DNA of 64,000 bases, taken from Cupriavidus metallidurans CH34 (lineage in GTDB: Bacteria; Pseudomonadota; Gammaproteobacteria; Burkholderiales; Burkholderiaceae). The translations under genes were made by a program, and so were the position numbers. Of this stretch, positions 42,293-53,555 are shown in pieces. The notes under the pieces were generated by a model. It had not been told where the DNA came from and searched no databases. It saw only the letters and a list, made by a program, of their open reading frames with translations. How positions within the stretch are numbered: the stretch's first letter is position 1; every line of letters begins with the position of its first letter. The DNA lies in contig NC_007973.1 of assembly GCF_000196015.1 (NCBI RefSeq), forward strand, positions 2,232,001 to 2,296,000. Reading direction: 5' to 3'.

Positions 42293-42904
42293 ATGAAGAT
42301 CGCCATCATCGGTGCTACCGGCAACGTAGGTACGCGCCTGACCGACGAAGCACTCCGCCGCGGCCATACCGTCACCGCAATCGCCCGCCAGGCATCGAAA
42401 CTGCCAACACGTGACGGCGTCACCACCCGCGACGCCGATGTCGCCGACGCAAAGGCACTGGCTGATGCCGTGCGCGGCAACGACGTCGTCATCAGCACCG
42501 TCCGGTTTCTGCAAGCCACAGCGGCACAGATCACAGATGCGGCCAAGACGGCCGGTATCAAGCGCCTGCTGGTGGTGGGCGGCGCGGGCAGCCTCTACGT
42601 GGCGCCAGGCGTGCAACTCATCGATACACCGGAGTTTCCGGACCTGTACAAGGCAGAGGCATCCGCAGGCCGCGATTTCCTGAACGCCCTGCGCAGCGAA
42701 TCTCAGCTCGAATGGACGTTCCTGTCGCCGTCGGCACTGTTCACGCCCGGCGAGCGCACGGGCAAGTTCCGCCTTGGCAAGGAAGATCTGCTTGTCGCCG
42801 CTGACGGCAAGAGCTGGATTTCGATGGAGGACTATGCCATCGCGATGCTCGATGAGATCGAGCAGCCAAAGCATGTGCGGGAGAGATTCACGGTTGGGTA
42901 TTGA
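42293..42904 (+). CDS. NAD(P)H-binding atypical SDR (NmrA/YwnB-like)
   Basis: 203 residues. Rossmann fold with the atypical-SDR glycine motif IGATGNVGTRL at residues 5-15, DADVADAKALADAVRGNDVVIS, and LLVVGGAGSLYVAPG in place of the classical catalytic YxxxK. Such proteins act as NAD(P)H-dependent reductases or as redox sensors. The ribosome site (GAGAGGA) lies 11 bp before the ATG. It is likely repressed by the adjacent Rrf2 protein through the element at 42245. The substrate is unknown. Confidence 0.88.
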   Translation: MKIAIIGATGNVGTRLTDEALRRGHTVTAIARQASKLPTRDGVTTRDADVADAKALADAVRGNDVVISTVRFLQATAAQITDAAKTAGIKRLLVVGGAGSLYVAPGVQLIDTPEFPDLYKAEASAGRDFLNALRSESQLEWTFLSPSALFTPGERTGKFRLGKEDLLVAADGKSWISMEDYAIAMLDEIEQPKHVRERFTVGY

Positions 42905-42999
42905 ATTCACCCGCGACAATCACCCGCCCCCCATTCATGAGAGACAGGATGGGAGCACGGGTCGACCAGATCGAACCCCGACGCTCCCCGAGCCCCTAC

Positions 43000-43019
43000 C
43001 CTCCCGCACTTGCGGGAGG
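43000..43019. repeat. CTCCCGC hairpin between convergent genes
   Basis: Perfect stem 43000-43008 with 43011-43019 in the 129-bp gap between the NAD(P)-binding protein and the phosphoribosyltransferase gene. It lacks a U-tract. The arm sequence CTCCCGC/GCGGGAG recalls the hairpin at 15402-15429. It may act as a bidirectional transcript end. Confidence 0.5.
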
Positions 43020-43033
43020 AGGGACGGCGGCCT

Positions 43034-43603
43034 TCAGGCCGCCGAATCGTCTTCCTGCAGGCTGGCGCGCTTGCCGCGCTTGAGCCAGGCTGCAAGGTTA
43101 TGCGGACGCAGCGTGTCGTACTCTTCGAACGGCTGGTGAATCCAGGGGTTCGAAGGCAGGAACGTCACGTGGTAATCGGGCGTCACCTTGGAACAAGCCT
43201 TGTACCAGAGCACGGCCGAACGCACATCCGTCACCTCGGGATAGCGCTCCTTCAGGTGGCGTCCCACGCGTTCCAGCGTGACACCCGAGTCGACGAGGTC
43301 GTCGACCAGCAGGATCCTGCCGGACAGATTGCCACGCGTCATCGTGATGTACTGCGCGATATCGAGTTCGCCCTGCTGCGTGCCCGCCGCCTCGCGGTAC
43401 GAGCTCGTGGCCAGGATCGCCAGCGGCACATCGAAGATGCGCGACATCTGGTCACCCACGCGCAGGCCGCCGCGCGCCAGACACAGGATCTGGTCGAACT
43501 TCCAGCCCGACTCGTGCACGTTCAGCGCCAGACGCGCGATCAGGCGATGATAGTCGTCCCACGAGACCCACAGGTTCTCGTCATCATTGATTGGCAGGTT
43601 CAT
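43034..43603 (-). CDS. Purine phosphoribosyltransferase-family protein
   Basis: 189 residues from the ATG at 43603, chosen over the upstream in-frame 43642 since it has a purine-rich ribosome site and begins MNLPINDDENLWVSWDDYH. The type I PRTase fold shows the PRPP loop ILLVDDLVDSGVTLE and an N-terminal CLARGGLRVGDQMSRIF. The hood matches xanthine/hypoxanthine-guanine PRTases (Gpt/Hpt-like); base preference cannot be judged. It lies 126 bp downstream of purA, consistent with purine salvage next to AMP synthesis. A hairpin (43642-43664) separates the two. Confidence 0.87.
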   Translation of the reverse strand: MNLPINDDENLWVSWDDYHRLIARLALNVHESGWKFDQILCLARGGLRVGDQMSRIFDVPLAILATSSYREAAGTQQGELDIAQYITMTRGNLSGRILLVDDLVDSGVTLERVGRHLKERYPEVTDVRSAVLWYKACSKVTPDYHVTFLPSNPWIHQPFEEYDTLRPHNLAAWLKRGKRASLQEDDSAA

Positions 43604-43641
43604 GGCGTCTTTTCTTGTATCGATGGCCAATGGATAAAGCA

Positions 43642-43664
43642 TCGGCCCGCATATCGCGGGCCGA
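43642..43664 (-). terminator. Hairpin between purA and the phosphoribosyltransferase gene
   Basis: Perfect 9-bp stem TCGGCCCGC/GCGGGCCGA with a 5-nt loop, followed on the minus strand by only a short T-rich stretch (TGCTTTATCC). It is a weak terminator or attenuator that could reduce read-through from purA. Confidence 0.45.
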
Positions 43665-43729
43665 GGACTATCTGTGAGGCCGTGGCGCTCGTGGCGCCAC
43701 GATCATGCTCACGGGGTAATGCAGGCGGG

Positions 43730-45091
<1,362 letters not shown>

Positions 45092-45218
45092 TTAAAAACG
45101 TATTCTACTCTCGTTGTTCTACGGTTCCCGGTTTTCGGGCACGCGTATGACAGACGATTGTTGTCCAATGCGGGCGATTACAGGCCGCCACGGGCATCAA
45201 ACGTCATCTGAGAGCACC

Positions 45219-45245
45219 AAAAACGGCCGGATCGCACGTCCGGCC
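45219..45245 (-). terminator. Rho-independent terminator of hisZ
   Basis: On the minus strand a 7-bp GC stem GGCCGGA/TCCGGCC with a 7-nt loop is followed by GTTTTTGG. It lies right after the hisZ stop, 150 bp before purA. Confidence 0.78.
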
Positions 45246-45252
45246 AGGAAAT

Positions 45253-46404
45253 TCAGCGAGGCACCACCACCCAGTTTGCGCCCTGGCGCTGCAACTGCCG
45301 GTCGCAATTGAACTCGTCGAGTTCATGCGTGTGGCCCGGCAACGACTGGATCACGATCTCCCCATTGGCACGCAGCGTGGTAATGGCGAAACGCAGCGCC
45401 GGATCGGCATCCCACGGCGCGAAGATCGCCTGGGCTCGCACCTCGACAGGCGACAACGCCGCCACTTCACGCAGATCCAGCGAAAAGCCCGTGGCCGGAC
45501 GAGCGCGACCAAAGGCCTCGCCCACCTTGTCATAGCGGCCGCCACGCGCCACATAGTTGGGCAAACCAGAAACATAGGCCGTGAACATCACGCCGCTGTG
45601 ATAGTGGTAACCGCGCAAATCGGACAGATCGATGTTCACGCTCGCATTGCTCACCTGCGCGGCAAGCGCCGCGAGTTCGTCCAGCGCACGGCCGATGGCC
45701 GGGCTGGCAGGCAGCGTGGCGCGGGCACGCTCAATGACTTCGACACCGCCGTACAGCGTTGGCAGCGCCAGCAGCGCGTCCCGCTCGGTGTCGGGCAGCC
45801 CTTGGGTCAATTCGCGCAGGGCCGGTACATCCTTGGTTTCGAGCGCCGCAAACATCGCCTCTTCGATCTGGCGAATCGACGGCAACGCCGCCAGCAACGC
45901 CTCGAGAATACCGGCATGGCACAGGTCCAGACGAATGTCCGACAGACCAGCCACCTGCAACGCGGCCAGCATCAGTTCCTGGATCTCGACGTCGGCTTCC
46001 AACCCGGCGTGGCCATAGATCTCGGCACCGATCTGAATCGGCTCGCGCGTCGCATTGAAACCCGCCGGACGCGCGTGAAGCACATTGCCCGCATAGCACA
46101 GGCGCGTCACGCCCGGGCGGTTCAACAGGTGCGCATCGATGCGGGCCACTTGCGGCGTGATATCCGCGCGAAGGCCCAGCGTGCGGCCGGAAAGCTGATC
46201 CACCAGCTTCAGCGTGCGCAGATCCAGATCGTGCCCGGTACCAGTCAGCAACGACTCCAGGTACTCGAGCATTGGTGGCATAACCAACTCATAGCCATAG
46301 GTGCGGAACAGGTCCAGCATTCGGCGACGCAGTTCTTCGATCTTGCGCGCTTCCGACGGCAGGACATCGGCAATGTTTTCGGGCAGGAGCCAGCGGTTGG
46401 ACAT
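45253..46404 (-). CDS. hisZ: ATP phosphoribosyltransferase regulatory subunit HisZ
   Basis: 383 residues resembling the catalytic domain of histidyl-tRNA synthetase but without the anticodon domain: [56 protein letters not shown], and a changed active site. With the short-form HisG it forms the first enzyme of histidine synthesis and gives it histidine feedback sensitivity. A true HisS lies elsewhere in the window at 54272, which supports the HisZ call. Found between hflC and purA, as in related genomes. Confidence 0.95.
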   Translation of the reverse strand: MSNRWLLPENIADVLPSEARKIEELRRRMLDLFRTYGYELVMPPMLEYLESLLTGTGHDLDLRTLKLVDQLSGRTLGLRADITPQVARIDAHLLNRPGVTRLCYAGNVLHARPAGFNATREPIQIGAEIYGHAGLEADVEIQELMLAALQVAGLSDIRLDLCHAGILEALLAALPSIRQIEEAMFAALETKDVPALRELTQGLPDTERDALLALPTLYGGVEVIERARATLPASPAIGRALDELAALAAQVSNASVNIDLSDLRGYHYHSGVMFTAYVSGLPNYVARGGRYDKVGEAFGRARPATGFSLDLREVAALSPVEVRAQAIFAPWDADPALRFAITTLRANGEIVIQSLPGHTHELDEFNCDRQLQRQGANWVVVPR

Positions 46405-46460
46405 GGGGAATCTCTTCTATCAAAAACACAGGCGGGAAAGGTTCATGCCCTCCAGCCGGA

Positions 46461-46484
46461 CAAAACCCCGGAAGATCCGGGGTT
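46461..46484 (-). terminator. Terminator after hflC
   Basis: Perfect 9-bp stem AACCCCGGA/TCCGGGGTT with a 3-nt loop, followed on the minus strand by a short T-run (TTTTG). It lies about 40 bp after the hflC stop and would end the hflXKC transcript before hisZ. Confidence 0.68.
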
Positions 46485-46525
46485 CTGTCGAATCACGCGA
46501 TCAGGCGCCTGGTGCGCCATCCACG

Positions 46526-47428
46526 CTACTTCTTGCCACCTGACGGGGCCGGTGCGGTGTTGCCACCCGGCGAACGCATATAGCGGAAGAAGTCCGAATT
46601 GGGCTCCAGCACCATCACGTTGCCCTTGTCGCGGAACGTGTTGCGGTAGGCCTCCATGCTGCGCCAGAACTGGGCGAAGCTCGGATCCTTGCCGAATGCA
46701 TCGGCATAGATCTGCGAAGCCTTGGCATCGCCCTCACCCTTGACCACCTGCGCATCACGATAAGCCTCGGCCAGCACCACCTCACGCTGGCGATCAGCAT
46801 CGGCCCGGATTTTCTCACCTTCCGCGGCGCCAGTCGAACGCAGTTCGTTGGCCACGCGCTTGCGCTCGGCCTCCATGCGTCGATAGACCGACTCGCTGAT
46901 GGCCGGCAGCAGATCCACACGCTTCAGGCGCACATCGATGATCTCGACACCCACCGACTGCGCGTACTCGGCCATACCAACCCGGATGTTCTGCATGACC
47001 TGCTCGCGCTGGCCCGCCACCACATCCGCCACGGTGCGCTTGCCGAACTCCTCACGCGCCACAGCATCGATACGCTGCGTCATGCGGTCCTGCGCGCCGC
47101 GCAGGTTGCCACCAAACGCCACGAAGAATTTGCGCGGATCGGTGATGCGCCACTTCACGAACCAGTCCACCACCATCGATTTCTTCTCGGCGGTCAGGAA
47201 ACGCTCGTTGGCTGCGACATCGATCGTCTGCAGACGACGATCCATGAACACTACGTTCTGCAACGGCGGCGGCAGCTTGAAATGCAGACCGGGCTCACGC
47301 ACGACCTGCTTGATTTCGCCGAAAGCGAAGACGACGGCGTACTGGCGCTGGTCGACCACGAACAGCATCGACGAAGCAACGGCCAGCAGGATAAACAGGC
47401 CAATGACAAAGGAAATCAGTCGATTCAT
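46526..47428 (-). CDS. hflC: HflC, SPFH-domain modulator of FtsH
   Basis: 300 residues. Single N-terminal membrane anchor (LISFVIGLFILLAVASSMLFVV) followed by an SPFH/band-7 domain (VVFAFGEIKQVVREPGLHFKLP) and a long helical stretch rich in Ala/Glu/Arg (about 165-240) that packs in the HflKC ring. HflK-HflC forms a large periplasm-facing cage around the FtsH protease and limits its access to membrane substrates. It lies 11 bp after hflK, so they are co-translated in similar amounts. Confidence 0.97.
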   Translation of the reverse strand: MNRLISFVIGLFILLAVASSMLFVVDQRQYAVVFAFGEIKQVVREPGLHFKLPPPLQNVVFMDRRLQTIDVAANERFLTAEKKSMVVDWFVKWRITDPRKFFVAFGGNLRGAQDRMTQRIDAVAREEFGKRTVADVVAGQREQVMQNIRVGMAEYAQSVGVEIIDVRLKRVDLLPAISESVYRRMEAERKRVANELRSTGAAEGEKIRADADRQREVVLAEAYRDAQVVKGEGDAKASQIYADAFGKDPSFAQFWRSMEAYRNTFRDKGNVMVLEPNSDFFRYMRSPGGNTAPAPSGGKK

Positions 47429-47439
47429 GACGGGTCTCC

Positions 47440-48783
47440 TTAGCGAATGTCGCGGTCGCGGTTGCGCATCGACTCACGTGACCGGATATCCGGCGTGGTC
47501 GCATCCGGTACCGCCGGCGCATTCGTGCCCGGCGCTGCCGAGGACGGTGCGGCCGACGAGCCCGGCACCTGTGTCATCAGCTTGTCCAGCGGCAGATACA
47601 GCAGGTTATTGCCCGACTTGGCATCGACAAGAATCTTGCTCGAATTGGCGTAGATCTGCTGCATGGTCTCCAGATAAATACGGTCACGCGTGACCTGCGG
47701 TGCCTTGGCATACTCGGACTGCACCGAGCGGAAGCGCGCTGCGTCACCTTCGGCCTGTGCCACCACGCGGGAACGGTAGGCCTCCGATTCTTCCTTCAGG
47801 CGAGCCGCCGTGCCCTTCGCGCGCGGAATGATGTCGTTCGCATAGGCCTGGCCTTCGCTGATCGCGCGCTCGCGATCCTGGCTCGCCTTGTTGACGTCGT
47901 CGAATGCGGCCTGCACCTGCTCGGGCGGCTGCACGCTCTGAACGTTGACGGAAATCACACGAATACCCGTCTTGTAGGCCGTGAGGATCGATTGAATCGA
48001 CTTGGCCAGCGATTGCGCAATCTGCTCGCGATTCTCGTAGAGCACCGCATCCATCTTGTTGCGGCCGACGATCTCACGCACTGACGTTTCCGCGGCCTGC
48101 GTCACGAGTTCTTCGTCGCCACCGCGGTCGGTCTTGTTGAAGAACAGGAATTCGCTGGCGTCCTGGATGTCGTATTGCACCGTGAACCGGACGTCGATGA
48201 TGTTCTCGTCCTGCGTCAGCATCGACGAGTCCTTCAGGTTGCTGTCCTTGATCGACGTGGCACGACCGACCTCCACCGAACGCACAGCCGACAGGTTTAC
48301 CACTTCGGCCGACTGGATCGGCCATGGCATACGCCAGTTGATACCGGGACCGGTGGAGTACTTGAACTTGCCGAACTGCAGGATCACAGCGGTCTGCCCT
48401 TCCTGCACCATGAAGAAACCGCTGGCCAGCCAGATACCGATCACGGCGGCGATGATCACGCCGATGCCGACATTAGAACCCTTGCCTGACGGGCGCGGGC
48501 CACTGCCGAAACCCTGGCCACCACCGCCGTTGTCCTTGCGGCCCAGCAGGCCGTTCAGGCGGCGATTGAAGTCGCGCCAGAGCTCATCGAGATCGGGCGG
48601 GCCATCCTGCGGGCGCTGGTTTTGCTGGCGGCTATTGTCCTTGTCTTCATCGTCCTGTCCGTTGCGGCCCCAGCGGGGGTCGTTCAGCGAGAAGATGGCG
48701 CGCAGGCGCGGCCAGCGCGCAAACCGCAGGGCGCGGCTGCCTGGCACGATGTGCGGGTCAGGATTCCGAGGGAACAGGGGCAT
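47440..48783 (-). CDS. hflK: HflK, SPFH-domain modulator of FtsH
   Basis: 447 residues from the ATG at 48783; an in-frame start at 48792 would add three residues. The cytoplasmic N-terminus is Asn/Gln/Asp- and Gly-rich (DDEDKDNSRQQNQRPQDGPP, DNGGGGQGFGSG). One membrane segment follows (VGIGVIIAAVIGIWLASGFF, about 105-124), then the SPFH domain (VQEGQTAVILQFGKF) and the helical arm (RERAISEGQAYANDIIPRAKG). The Ser/Ala/Pro tail is low complexity. Partner of HflC in the FtsH complex. Confidence 0.96.
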   Translation of the reverse strand: MPLFPRNPDPHIVPGSRALRFARWPRLRAIFSLNDPRWGRNGQDDEDKDNSRQQNQRPQDGPPDLDELWRDFNRRLNGLLGRKDNGGGGQGFGSGPRPSGKGSNVGIGVIIAAVIGIWLASGFFMVQEGQTAVILQFGKFKYSTGPGINWRMPWPIQSAEVVNLSAVRSVEVGRATSIKDSNLKDSSMLTQDENIIDVRFTVQYDIQDASEFLFFNKTDRGGDEELVTQAAETSVREIVGRNKMDAVLYENREQIAQSLAKSIQSILTAYKTGIRVISVNVQSVQPPEQVQAAFDDVNKASQDRERAISEGQAYANDIIPRAKGTAARLKEESEAYRSRVVAQAEGDAARFRSVQSEYAKAPQVTRDRIYLETMQQIYANSSKILVDAKSGNNLLYLPLDKLMTQVPGSSAAPSSAAPGTNAPAVPDATTPDIRSRESMRNRDRDIR

Positions 48784-48849
48784 GAAGAGCACGGGTCCGG
48801 GAAGTTTGGATCAGAGGGATTCTAGCAGCCATCTTGATCACTTTTGCCC

Positions 48850-48875
48850 AGAATCCCCAATCGGGCGGGGATTCT
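48850..48875 (-). other. Intercistronic hairpin between hflX and hflK
   Basis: Perfect 9-bp stem AGAATCCCC/GGGGATTCT (48850-48858 with 48867-48875), 8-nt loop, 14 bp after the hflX stop. No U-tract follows, so it may be a processing or attenuation element within the hfq-hflXKC transcript. Confidence 0.5.
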
Positions 48876-48888
48876 CGTTCAAAAACGA

Positions 48889-50124
48889 TCAATTGGCACC
48901 TTGCTGGCGGGTATCTGGTTCGTCATCGACGTCCCACGGCTCCCCATCCTGGGCGGGCTGCAGCCCTTCCAGCCTTGGATCATAGGGGGCCGGGGCCTCC
49001 GGCCGCGACGACAGCCATTGGGCCATCGCGACGATGGCCTCGCGGAGGCCATCCAGCCCCAGGCCATCCCGGGCGGAGACAAACACTTTCGTTGGAACAC
49101 CGTCTTCGTCTCGCTCGACACGGGGGCCGAGTTCGAGCAGCTCTGGTGCCGCATCGATCTTGTTCATGACCACGATCTGCGGAATGTCCGAGGCGTCGAT
49201 CTCGGCGAGCACACGATTGACCTGTTCGATCTGCTCGTGGCGCACTGGACTCGATGCATCGACCACATGCAGGAGCAGGTCGGCATGCACGGTCTCGTCG
49301 AGCGTGGCGCGGAACGCCGCCACGAGTTGTGTCGGCAGATCCCGGATGAACCCGACGGTGTCGGACAGCACCACATTGCCGAATCCGTCGAGAAACAGGC
49401 GGCGCGAGGTCGTATCGAGCGTGGCAAAAAGCTGATCGGCCGCATAGGCCCGCGCCTTGGTCAGCGCATTGAACAGCGTCGACTTGCCGGCGTTCGTATA
49501 TCCGACCAGCGAGATACTGAGCGTGTCATTACGGGCCCGGGCGCGGCGCTGCGTATGGTGCTGGCGCTGCAGGCGCGCCAGATCGGACTTGAGTCGTTTG
49601 GCTCGATCATCGAGCATCCGCCGATCCAGTTCGAGCTGTCGCTCGCCAGGGCCGCCGCGCATCCCGATACCACCCTTCTGCCGTTCCAGGTGGCTCCACG
49701 CGCGAACCAGGCGCGACGCCTGGTACTGCACCTGCGCCAGTTCCACCTGCACCTTGCCGACGTGGCTCTGTGCACGCTGACCAAAGATATCCAGGATCAG
49801 ACCGGTTCGGTCGATCACATGACGCCCCAGGAATCGCTCCAGGTTGCGCTGCTGGGCAGGACTCAAGGCGTGGTTGAACACCACCACATCGGCATCCAGC
49901 GCGTCAGCGGCCTGCCGCAGTTCCTCGGCCTTGCCGGATCCGATGAAGAGTGCCGGATCGGGGCGCGAACGCTTGCCGGTCAGCGTGTGCACAGGCACCG
50001 AGCCGGCCGTGGTCGTCAACAGCGCCAGTTCGGAAAGGCTTTCCTGGAAGTCATGCTTGCCGAAGTCGACGCCAACCAGGATGGCACGGGTCGGTTCGGT
50101 CTGGGAGGTAGCTCTGGGTTGCAA
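48889..50124 (-). CDS. hflX: Ribosome-associated GTPase HflX
   Basis: 411 residues. N-terminal HflX-specific domain (GSGKAEELRQAADALDADVVVFNHALSPAQQRNLE) with the coiled linker GPGERQLELDRRMLDDRAKRL, then a TRAFAC G domain: G1 GYTNAGKSTLFNAL, G3 DTVGFIRDLP, G4 NKID. HflX splits stalled or stress-arrested ribosomes. It follows hfq in the conserved hfq-hflX order; the 223-bp gap between them contains no gene. Confidence 0.97.
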   Translation of the reverse strand: MQPRATSQTEPTRAILVGVDFGKHDFQESLSELALLTTTAGSVPVHTLTGKRSRPDPALFIGSGKAEELRQAADALDADVVVFNHALSPAQQRNLERFLGRHVIDRTGLILDIFGQRAQSHVGKVQVELAQVQYQASRLVRAWSHLERQKGGIGMRGGPGERQLELDRRMLDDRAKRLKSDLARLQRQHHTQRRARARNDTLSISLVGYTNAGKSTLFNALTKARAYAADQLFATLDTTSRRLFLDGFGNVVLSDTVGFIRDLPTQLVAAFRATLDETVHADLLLHVVDASSPVRHEQIEQVNRVLAEIDASDIPQIVVMNKIDAAPELLELGPRVERDEDGVPTKVFVSARDGLGLDGLREAIVAMAQWLSSRPEAPAPYDPRLEGLQPAQDGEPWDVDDEPDTRQQGAN

Positions 50125-50347
50125 GCGGATGGACGCAGTGCGCCGAAGGGATCGTTGTTAAGACAAAATCTGGCCGCGTTGGCGCAGCCTGCCGCCCCCG
50201 GACGCCGTAAGGCTCGGGACAGGTTCAGGTTGCAAGCGGGAAGCGACGGAAGGGTTCGCCCGTTCCGGGCGGAAAAGACGGCTGACAAGCCGAGGCACGC
50301 GATGCGACGGCCGCACGGAGATGCGGCCGCCCATGGGAGAGGAAAAA

Positions 50348-50587
50348 TCAGCTCTCGGAAGAATCATCCACACGGAAATTGACGGCGCGCGCCGGCACGA
50401 CAGTGGAAATCGCATGCTTGTAAACCATCTGCGTCACAGTGTTGCGCAGCAGGACGACGTACTGGTCGAACGACTCGATATTGCCTTGCAGCTTGATGCC
50501 ATTGACGAGGTAGATGGAAACTGGCACGTGCTCTTTGCGCAGCGCATTCAGAAACGGGTCTTGTAGCAATTGCCCTTTGTTGCTCAT
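50348..50587 (-). CDS. hfq: RNA chaperone Hfq
   Basis: 79 residues from the ATG at 50587, which has a good ribosome site (TTGGAGTG). It has the Sm1 region ([43 protein letters not shown]) and the Sm2 motif [12 protein letters not shown], with the short acidic tail VDDSSES. The Q8, F42-type and YKH residues for poly-U and poly-A binding are conserved. The hexamer pairs small RNAs with mRNA targets. The C-terminal tail is much shorter than in E. coli (102 residues), as usual in beta-proteobacteria. Confidence 0.98.
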   Translation of the reverse strand: MSNKGQLLQDPFLNALRKEHVPVSIYLVNGIKLQGNIESFDQYVVLLRNTVTQMVYKHAISTVVPARAVNFRVDDSSES

Positions 50588-50795
50588 GGCACACTCCAAA
50601 TTTATAGATTTAGTGATGGATCATGGGGACGAAAATCCCCGGTTCAAGCCAGTTGGCGCAAGATGCGCCAAAAAAAGATCAAAAACGGTACCAGGCTGGC
50701 ATCTACGAGCAGGGTTTCCCCGCTACCGTGAATTTAGCCGCAGTTCCAAACGAACGCAAACGAAACTTGGCGGCAAAACCTGTCCCTTTTCCTGG

Positions 50796-52139
50796 TCAAT
50801 CCTTCGATTCGGCGTACGGGTTTTTGTTCGTACGAAATTCGATCCGAAGCGGTGTTCCCTTGAGTTTGAACGCCGTGCGGAAGCGGTTCTCGAGGTAGCG
50901 CCGGTACGCGTCGGTCACGCCGGACAGCGCGTTCCCGTGCACAACGATGATCGGCGGATTCGATCCACCCTGGTGCGCGTAGCGCAGTTTCGGGCGGGAC
51001 ACGCCCACGCGCTTCGGCTGCTGGAACTCCACCGCTTCCTGGAGCACCCGCGTGATCTGCGGCGTCGGAAGCTTGATCATCGCAGCGGCGTACGCGTCGT
51101 CCACCGAGCGCAAAAGCGCGCCAATGCCGGTGCGCTCGCGGGCGGATACGAAGTGGATGTTCGCGAAACTCAGGAACTGCAACTTGCGCTCCAGGTCGTG
51201 CTTGACCCGGTCGCGCTGATGGCCGTCCAGGCCGTCCCACTTGTTCACGCCTACCACCAACGCCCTGCCCGACTCCACGATGAACCCGGCGATATGCGCG
51301 TCCTGCTCGGAGATATCCTGCTGGGCATCGAGCAGCAGCACCACCACATTGGCGTCCGCGATCGACTGCAGCGTCTTGACCACCGAGAACTTCTCAATCG
51401 CTTCGAACACCTTGCCGCGCTTGCGCAGGCCAGCCGTGTCAATCAGCGTGTAAGGCTTGCCGCCACGCTCGAACTCCACATAGATAGCGTCGCGCGTGGT
51501 ACCCGGCATGTCGAAGGCAATCACGCGCTCTTCGCCGATCAGGGTGTTCACGAGCGTGGACTTGCCGACGTTCGGGCGACCAACGATGGCGATCTTGACG
51601 CCGTGCTGGCCGGCATCTTCCTGATCTGCCAGTTCCGGACGCTCCTGAACGGCCAGGTCGAGGGCTTCATCGACCAGTTCGCGCACGCCGTCGCCATGCG
51701 TCGACGAGATCGCGTACGGATCACCCATGCCCAGTTCATAGAAATCCGCGGCCACCGAGGTGTACTTCATGCCCTCGGCCTTGTTGATCGCCAGCATCAC
51801 GCGGCGACCTGTCTTGCGGAGGTAGTCCGCGATGACACGGTCCTGCGGCGCCAGCCCCAGGCGACCATCGACGAGAAAGATGACGACATCCGCTTCCACC
51901 ACGGCCTGGCGCGTCTGCTTGGCCATTTCGGCCACGATGCCTTCCTTGGCCACCGGCTCGAAGCCCCCGGTATCGATCACGATGAAGGGGCGATCGCCGA
52001 TACGGCCCTCGCCGTAATGGCGGTCCCGTGTCAGGCCCGGCAAATCGGCGACGAGCGCGTCGCGCGAGCGGGTCATGCGATTGAATAGCGTCGACTTCCC
52101 TACATTGGGACGGCCGACGAGTGCGATAACTGGTTTCAT
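50796..52139 (-). CDS. der: Ribosome assembly GTPase Der (EngA)
   Basis: 447 residues with two tandem Era-like G domains: first [17 protein letters not shown] (about 8-24) with DTGGF, second [17 protein letters not shown] (about 187-203) with [10 protein letters not shown] and NKWD. A KH-like C-terminal domain follows ([17 protein letters not shown]). Der works in 50S subunit maturation. It follows bamB after a 231-bp gap that contains two GC-rich hairpins but no gene. Confidence 0.98.
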   Translation of the reverse strand: MKPVIALVGRPNVGKSTLFNRMTRSRDALVADLPGLTRDRHYGEGRIGDRPFIVIDTGGFEPVAKEGIVAEMAKQTRQAVVEADVVIFLVDGRLGLAPQDRVIADYLRKTGRRVMLAINKAEGMKYTSVAADFYELGMGDPYAISSTHGDGVRELVDEALDLAVQERPELADQEDAGQHGVKIAIVGRPNVGKSTLVNTLIGEERVIAFDMPGTTRDAIYVEFERGGKPYTLIDTAGLRKRGKVFEAIEKFSVVKTLQSIADANVVVLLLDAQQDISEQDAHIAGFIVESGRALVVGVNKWDGLDGHQRDRVKHDLERKLQFLSFANIHFVSARERTGIGALLRSVDDAYAAAMIKLPTPQITRVLQEAVEFQQPKRVGVSRPKLRYAHQGGSNPPIIVVHGNALSGVTDAYRRYLENRFRTAFKLKGTPLRIEFRTNKNPYAESKD

Positions 52140-52315
52140 TCAATAAACGGAAACAGGGGGCGGCTCGCGCCGTCCCCCAGCTATTCCGGAGTCATGTTGA
52201 TCCGACAACCATCGTGCCTATGCACGTCTGGCCGCTTTTCCTGTCGGCGGAACCGGAGCCTTGGGCCCGATTCCGCAGTTTTTGGCACGACCAGGGATCA
52301 TGCTACCGGATTGGC

Positions 52316-52344
52316 GCCGCCCGTGCGACAGGGGCACGGGCGGC
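52316..52344. other. GC-rich hairpin after bamB
   Basis: Perfect 11-bp stem (52316-52326 with 52334-52344), 7-nt loop, 26 bp beyond the bamB stop in the transcription direction. No U-tract follows. Another stem (52156-52163 with 52170-52178, imperfect) lies 16 bp before the der start. Confidence 0.45.
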
Positions 52345-52370
52345 GTTGGGTGCGTTACGTGCGCTGGCGA

Positions 52371-53522
52371 TCAGTCCGGCACGAAGCCGTAAATATCGCC
52401 ATCGCGGGTCTGGACCACCAGGGTCTGACCGGCCATGACCGGCGCCGCGGTAACCGCGCTGCCGTCGGTCTTCATACGGGCCAGGATCTTGCCGTCTTCG
52501 CGCGACAGGAAGTGGACGAAGCCCTCGAAGTCGCCCACCACCACCGAGCGGCCCACGGCCACGGGCGCACCGAGACTACGGTACCGCAGTTCAGTGTTCT
52601 TCCAGCGTTCATTGCCGTTCTGGCGATCGAACGCGTACACCGCCGACGTCTCGTCGCTGGCATACAGCGAAGTATCGTCCTGTGCCAGCCCGCTTGGCGA
52701 CGAGAAATCCTTGCCCCATTGCGGCTGGCCGTTGGCGAGCTCCAGGCACGACACGCGCCCCTGGAACGTCGTCGCGCACACCTGGCGGCCATTGACGGCC
52801 GGCACGCCGGTCACATCATTCAGACGCTCGATCTCCGAGACGCCCTTTGGGTACGACACGGTGCTTTCCCACCGCAGCGCGCCATTGCCCGGGGCGAGCA
52901 CGCCGAGCTTGCCGCCCGGGAAGCCGGTGACGATGCCGTCGCCGGCAAACACCATGCCCATGGCCGCACGCAGGTTCAGCGGGGTCTGCGTGCGCTGATA
53001 GATCCAGCGTCGCTCGCCCGTCGTGGCATCCATGCCGATCAGGCGCGTATCGGTGGTACGAACGATCACGAGACCGTTGCCAACCAGCGGGGCCGACAGC
53101 ACCTCACCATTGACCTGTTTCTTCCAGATCTGCTTGCCGCTGGTGTCGAACGCGTAGATCGCGCCCTTTTCACCCGCCACGGCCGTCACCGTACCGTCGG
53201 TGCCGGGGCCGGACGTCAAGTCCAGATCGGTCTTCGCCTTCCAGCGCGTCTGGCCGGTTGCGCCATCGAGCGCCAGCACGGTGCCGCCGTTCGACGACAC
53301 ATAAACCGTATTGCCCGACGCCACCGGCGACATCACGTACGGGCCACCCTTGCCCACGTCGGCCTTCCAGGCCTGCTTGACCGACAGCGTCGCCGCAATC
53401 GGCTTCAGCTCCGTGGGCGGATGCTTGTTTTCCTTGCTGAACAACGAGCAGCCTGCCAGCAGGCCGAGACAGGTGCCGGCAACGATCGTGCGGGTGGCGG
53501 CTACGCGAAGCAATGACGTCAT
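52371..53522 (-). CDS. bamB: Outer-membrane assembly lipoprotein BamB
   Basis: 383 residues from the ATG at 53522; a TTG three codons upstream is less likely. The lipoprotein signal peptide ends in LLAGC. Eight PQQ-type beta-propeller repeats follow, each with a W and a GxxYAFD-like turn ([50 protein letters not shown]). BamB scaffolds BamA in the BAM complex. It lies 33 bp after the YfgM-like gene, the same pairing as in E. coli yfgM-bamB. Confidence 0.97.
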   Translation of the reverse strand: MTSLLRVAATRTIVAGTCLGLLAGCSLFSKENKHPPTELKPIAATLSVKQAWKADVGKGGPYVMSPVASGNTVYVSSNGGTVLALDGATGQTRWKAKTDLDLTSGPGTDGTVTAVAGEKGAIYAFDTSGKQIWKKQVNGEVLSAPLVGNGLVIVRTTDTRLIGMDATTGERRWIYQRTQTPLNLRAAMGMVFAGDGIVTGFPGGKLGVLAPGNGALRWESTVSYPKGVSEIERLNDVTGVPAVNGRQVCATTFQGRVSCLELANGQPQWGKDFSSPSGLAQDDTSLYASDETSAVYAFDRQNGNERWKNTELRYRSLGAPVAVGRSVVVGDFEGFVHFLSREDGKILARMKTDGSAVTAAPVMAGQTLVVQTRDGDIYGFVPD

Positions 53523-53555
53523 ACGGTGCAATCCTTAGTAAGGAACTGGGGCCGC

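Noticed and set aside
46405..46525. A DUF2065-type small gene, often present between hflC and hisZ
   Set aside because: The gap is only 121 bp and is filled by a terminator; no short frame with a membrane helix was found.
50588..50795. A TATAAA hexamer (50601-50606, minus strand) as the hfq promoter
   Set aside because: A start from it would fall inside the hfq ribosome site, and no matching -35 is present.
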